From Chondrus crispus (lineage: Eukaryota; Rhodophyta; Florideophyceae; Gigartinales; Gigartinaceae), in assembly GCF_000350225.1 (NCBI RefSeq), contig NW_005179219.1:39091-103090 (forward strand): a stretch of 64,000 bases of DNA, given 5' to 3'. Below the pieces are notes generated by a model, which saw only the letters and a list, made by a program, of their open reading frames with translations, did not search any database and had not been told where the DNA came from. Positions 62,485 to 64,000 of the stretch are shown here, piece by piece. Each line of letters begins with the position of its first letter. Positions within the stretch are counted from its first letter, which is position 1. Both the position numbers and the translations under genes were made by a program.

Positions 62485-63154
62485 TGTAGTATAACCCCCC
62501 CCCTGGGGCTTTATTTTAGATTAGATCAACTCAGAATCGGATCGGTTACTGTAGAGCTCGATGCTCTACAGTACCACCACGTGTAACCCCGAGTACAGGG
62601 GGCGCCCGTGGACACGTGTACGCGCGGGACCGAAGAGCGCGCACACACACGTGTACTGTCAGCCCCGATGGCTGACAGTATTACAGTGTCGACCGACCGC
62701 TACAGTACGTCGCTACAGTACCTCGGTACTGTACTATTATGATAGGTTATTATGTACATTAAATATGGAGCGGACCGGCGGCGGGGGAGGAGGACAAGCA
62801 CGGACTTGTCACCCACCGACCGTCAAGGTCCGACTTCCCGCTTATTCTAAGGTAGCGTTCGCTAACTACCTTAGAGCGGCACCGAGCGCGGGTTGAGGAC
62901 GCACGCGGTACGCCCACGAGCCGGCTCCGCCTCCGCCCGTCGGTACTGGATCGTTACCCAGTACCGCGCCGGGGCGTCGAGGCGTCGAACCGCTCGCGCG
63001 TACCGGCGTCCTCCCCGTTCCCGCTCTACCACGCTACCCGGGCCCGCCGCCCGGTGCCGTTAGCTGGTGTCCCGCTTCACCCCCGTCTTCCCGATCGGAC
63101 GGGTCTCGGTCGAACTGTGCATACACCCCTATCGCTGGGGGTGTTTATGCTACA
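62485..63154 (+). repeat. 5' LTR of element E
   Basis: It is 670 bp, from TGTAGTATAAC to TTTATGCTACA. It carries a series of inverted repeats: around 62549-62575, 62656-62678, about 62714-62733 and 62942-62965. Confidence 0.8.
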
Positions 63155-63155
63155 G

Positions 63156-63173
63156 TGGTCTCCCGACCTAGAA
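63156..63173 (+). promoter_or_regulatory. tRNA primer-binding site of element E
   Basis: TGGTCTCCCGACCTAGAA lies 1 nt after the LTR, identical to A, B and C. Confidence 0.85.
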
Positions 63174-63233
63174 GACCCTGGAGTCCGATCTCCGAGAAGA
63201 CTTCCGCTTCCCTCCGCGAACCGATCGCGTCGA

Positions 63234-64000
63234 GATGAGCCAAGAGTTTGAGCCCTCGATCCGCTCCGAAGCGGCGGATCTGAGTCCGGCCGCTGTGCAG
63301 TCCCCATCCGCCCCGTCGGGCGACGGCGACGCAGGTCCTCGTGACCGCGAACCGTCGCTCGGATCCTCCGAGGAAAGAGCGGCGGCGATGTTCGAACGCA
63401 TAGCCGAATACATCGAGGAAGTCCGTACTTCCCTTCGGATCGATGTATCGGACCATGTATACACTCGATGTATGGCCGAACTCCGCTCCCTGCGTGAAGG
63501 GAGGTTCGATAGAGTGACGCAGTCCTTAGAGAATCTCCGAGCACTGATCGACGAGTTACACTCGCGGATCGTGCTCGTCGAAGACTCCCGTTTCACTTCG
63601 CCCGGACCGTCCGGACAAGGTCGCCCTGAGAGGCCGACCTCGGTGAGACGACCCGAGGACCGAACCTCTCCGTCTGCAGAGCAATTGGGTGCGTTCGCGC
63701 ACCTCTCCGCTGAGCTCGACGCCACTCGTCGGCGTGCTCGTGACATGGAACGTACCATGGCCGAAAGGCTACCCGGTGCCCCCTCGAGAGGGCCCGGTGG
63801 TACCGTACCTCCGAGTGCCGCCGCCCCCGAAGGTTGGCGTCCGACTGGTGCCGCTACCAGCCGGACTGCAGAAGGAAGCCGTCCTCCGATAGACGCGAAC
63901 TTCGCGTCTGAGACCCAAGCCTTGCCGCCTATCGCCGGAAGTAGGCGGCACGTGGACCGCGTATCGTACGCGGACGAAAAGGACCGTGGAGGAGCCGCCC
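63234..64000 (+). CDS. gag of element E (5' part, open to the window edge)
   Basis: From the ATG of MSQEFEPS the frame is open for 255 codons to the last base. It matches the gag of A almost throughout but keeps sense codons where A has stops: TCG at the position of the A TAG, and CAA at the position of the A TAA. It contains the helical segment FERIAEYIEEVRTSLRIDVS and the downstream AHLSAELDATRRRARDMER. This copy shows that the A-family gag is one ORF across this region. Confidence 0.88.

Larger units (their letters stand above)
62485..64000 (+). mobile_element. Element E: A-family Ty3/gypsy element, 5' end only
   Basis: It has an LTR (62485-63154), primer-binding site and the start of gag, and runs off the window. 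The left flank is GGCAC. The internal part is nearly identical to element A, but its LTR is only patchily alignable with that of A, best in the last 250 bp. Confidence 0.85.

Noticed and set aside
62485..63154. Element E as a solo LTR
   Set aside because: It is followed directly by the primer-binding site and an open gag frame, so it is the 5' end of a longer element.
63077..63758. Minus-strand ORFs of 155 and 196 codons
   Set aside because: They are shadows of the gag gene of element E on the plus strand.

Overview
The window looks like a repeat-rich segment of a eukaryotic nuclear genome. It has a few compact host genes (mostly intronless, one with a 91-nt GT-AG intron) on the left and a deep pile of LTR retrotransposons on the right. 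The gene structure, the about 50% GC content, the chromodomain Ty3/gypsy elements and the tyrosine-recombinase (Ngaro/PAT/DIRS-like) retroelement would fit a red macroalga such as Chondrus. That assignment is an inference from style, not from a search.

Left part (1-19.5 kb). Host genes are a PAP2-family lipid phosphatase (1080-2234), an SLC35/TPT-family transporter (3731-4801), a two-exon proline iminopeptidase (5957-7109) and a small RING-finger protein (16965-17405, minus strand). Between them lie a complete-looking tyrosine-recombinase retrotransposon flanked by 235-bp direct repeats (9234-13627), a 93-bp tandem array (15.06-16.33 kb), two adjacent perfect inverted repeats (18412-18522) and a decayed possible gene (18751-19466).

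Right part (19.7-64 kb). Almost everything is one nest of Ty3/gypsy elements, resolved by terminal TG...CA repeats and 5-bp target-site duplications. Element C (plus strand, old, decayed) begins near 19736. Into it are inserted a solo F-family LTR (20039-20731), complete element A (21440-33964, minus, TSD CGGCC), a solo B-family LTR (35931-37052, TSD ATTAG), complete element B (40103-54659, plus, TSD GGCAT) and element F (from 54876, minus). F is interrupted by a solo LTR (55928-56957, TSD CGTCC) and by element D (from 57641, minus). D is interrupted by element E (from 62485, plus), which runs off the right edge. C, F, D and E all continue beyond the window.

The most unusual feature is an extra gene carried antisense between pol and the 3' LTR. 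Elements B, D and F carry homologous copies of one family I do not recognise. D's copy (587 codons) is intact, B's has a 1-bp frameshift, and F's is split by two insertions. Element A carries an unrelated-looking antisense gene in the same position, in a 3.8-kb segment bracketed by two copies of a 34-bp polypurine-tract motif. A, B, C and E all use the same 18-nt primer-binding sequence. The 100-N gap at 38659-38758 is probably false: its flanks overlap by 6 bp, and closing it restores the reading frame.
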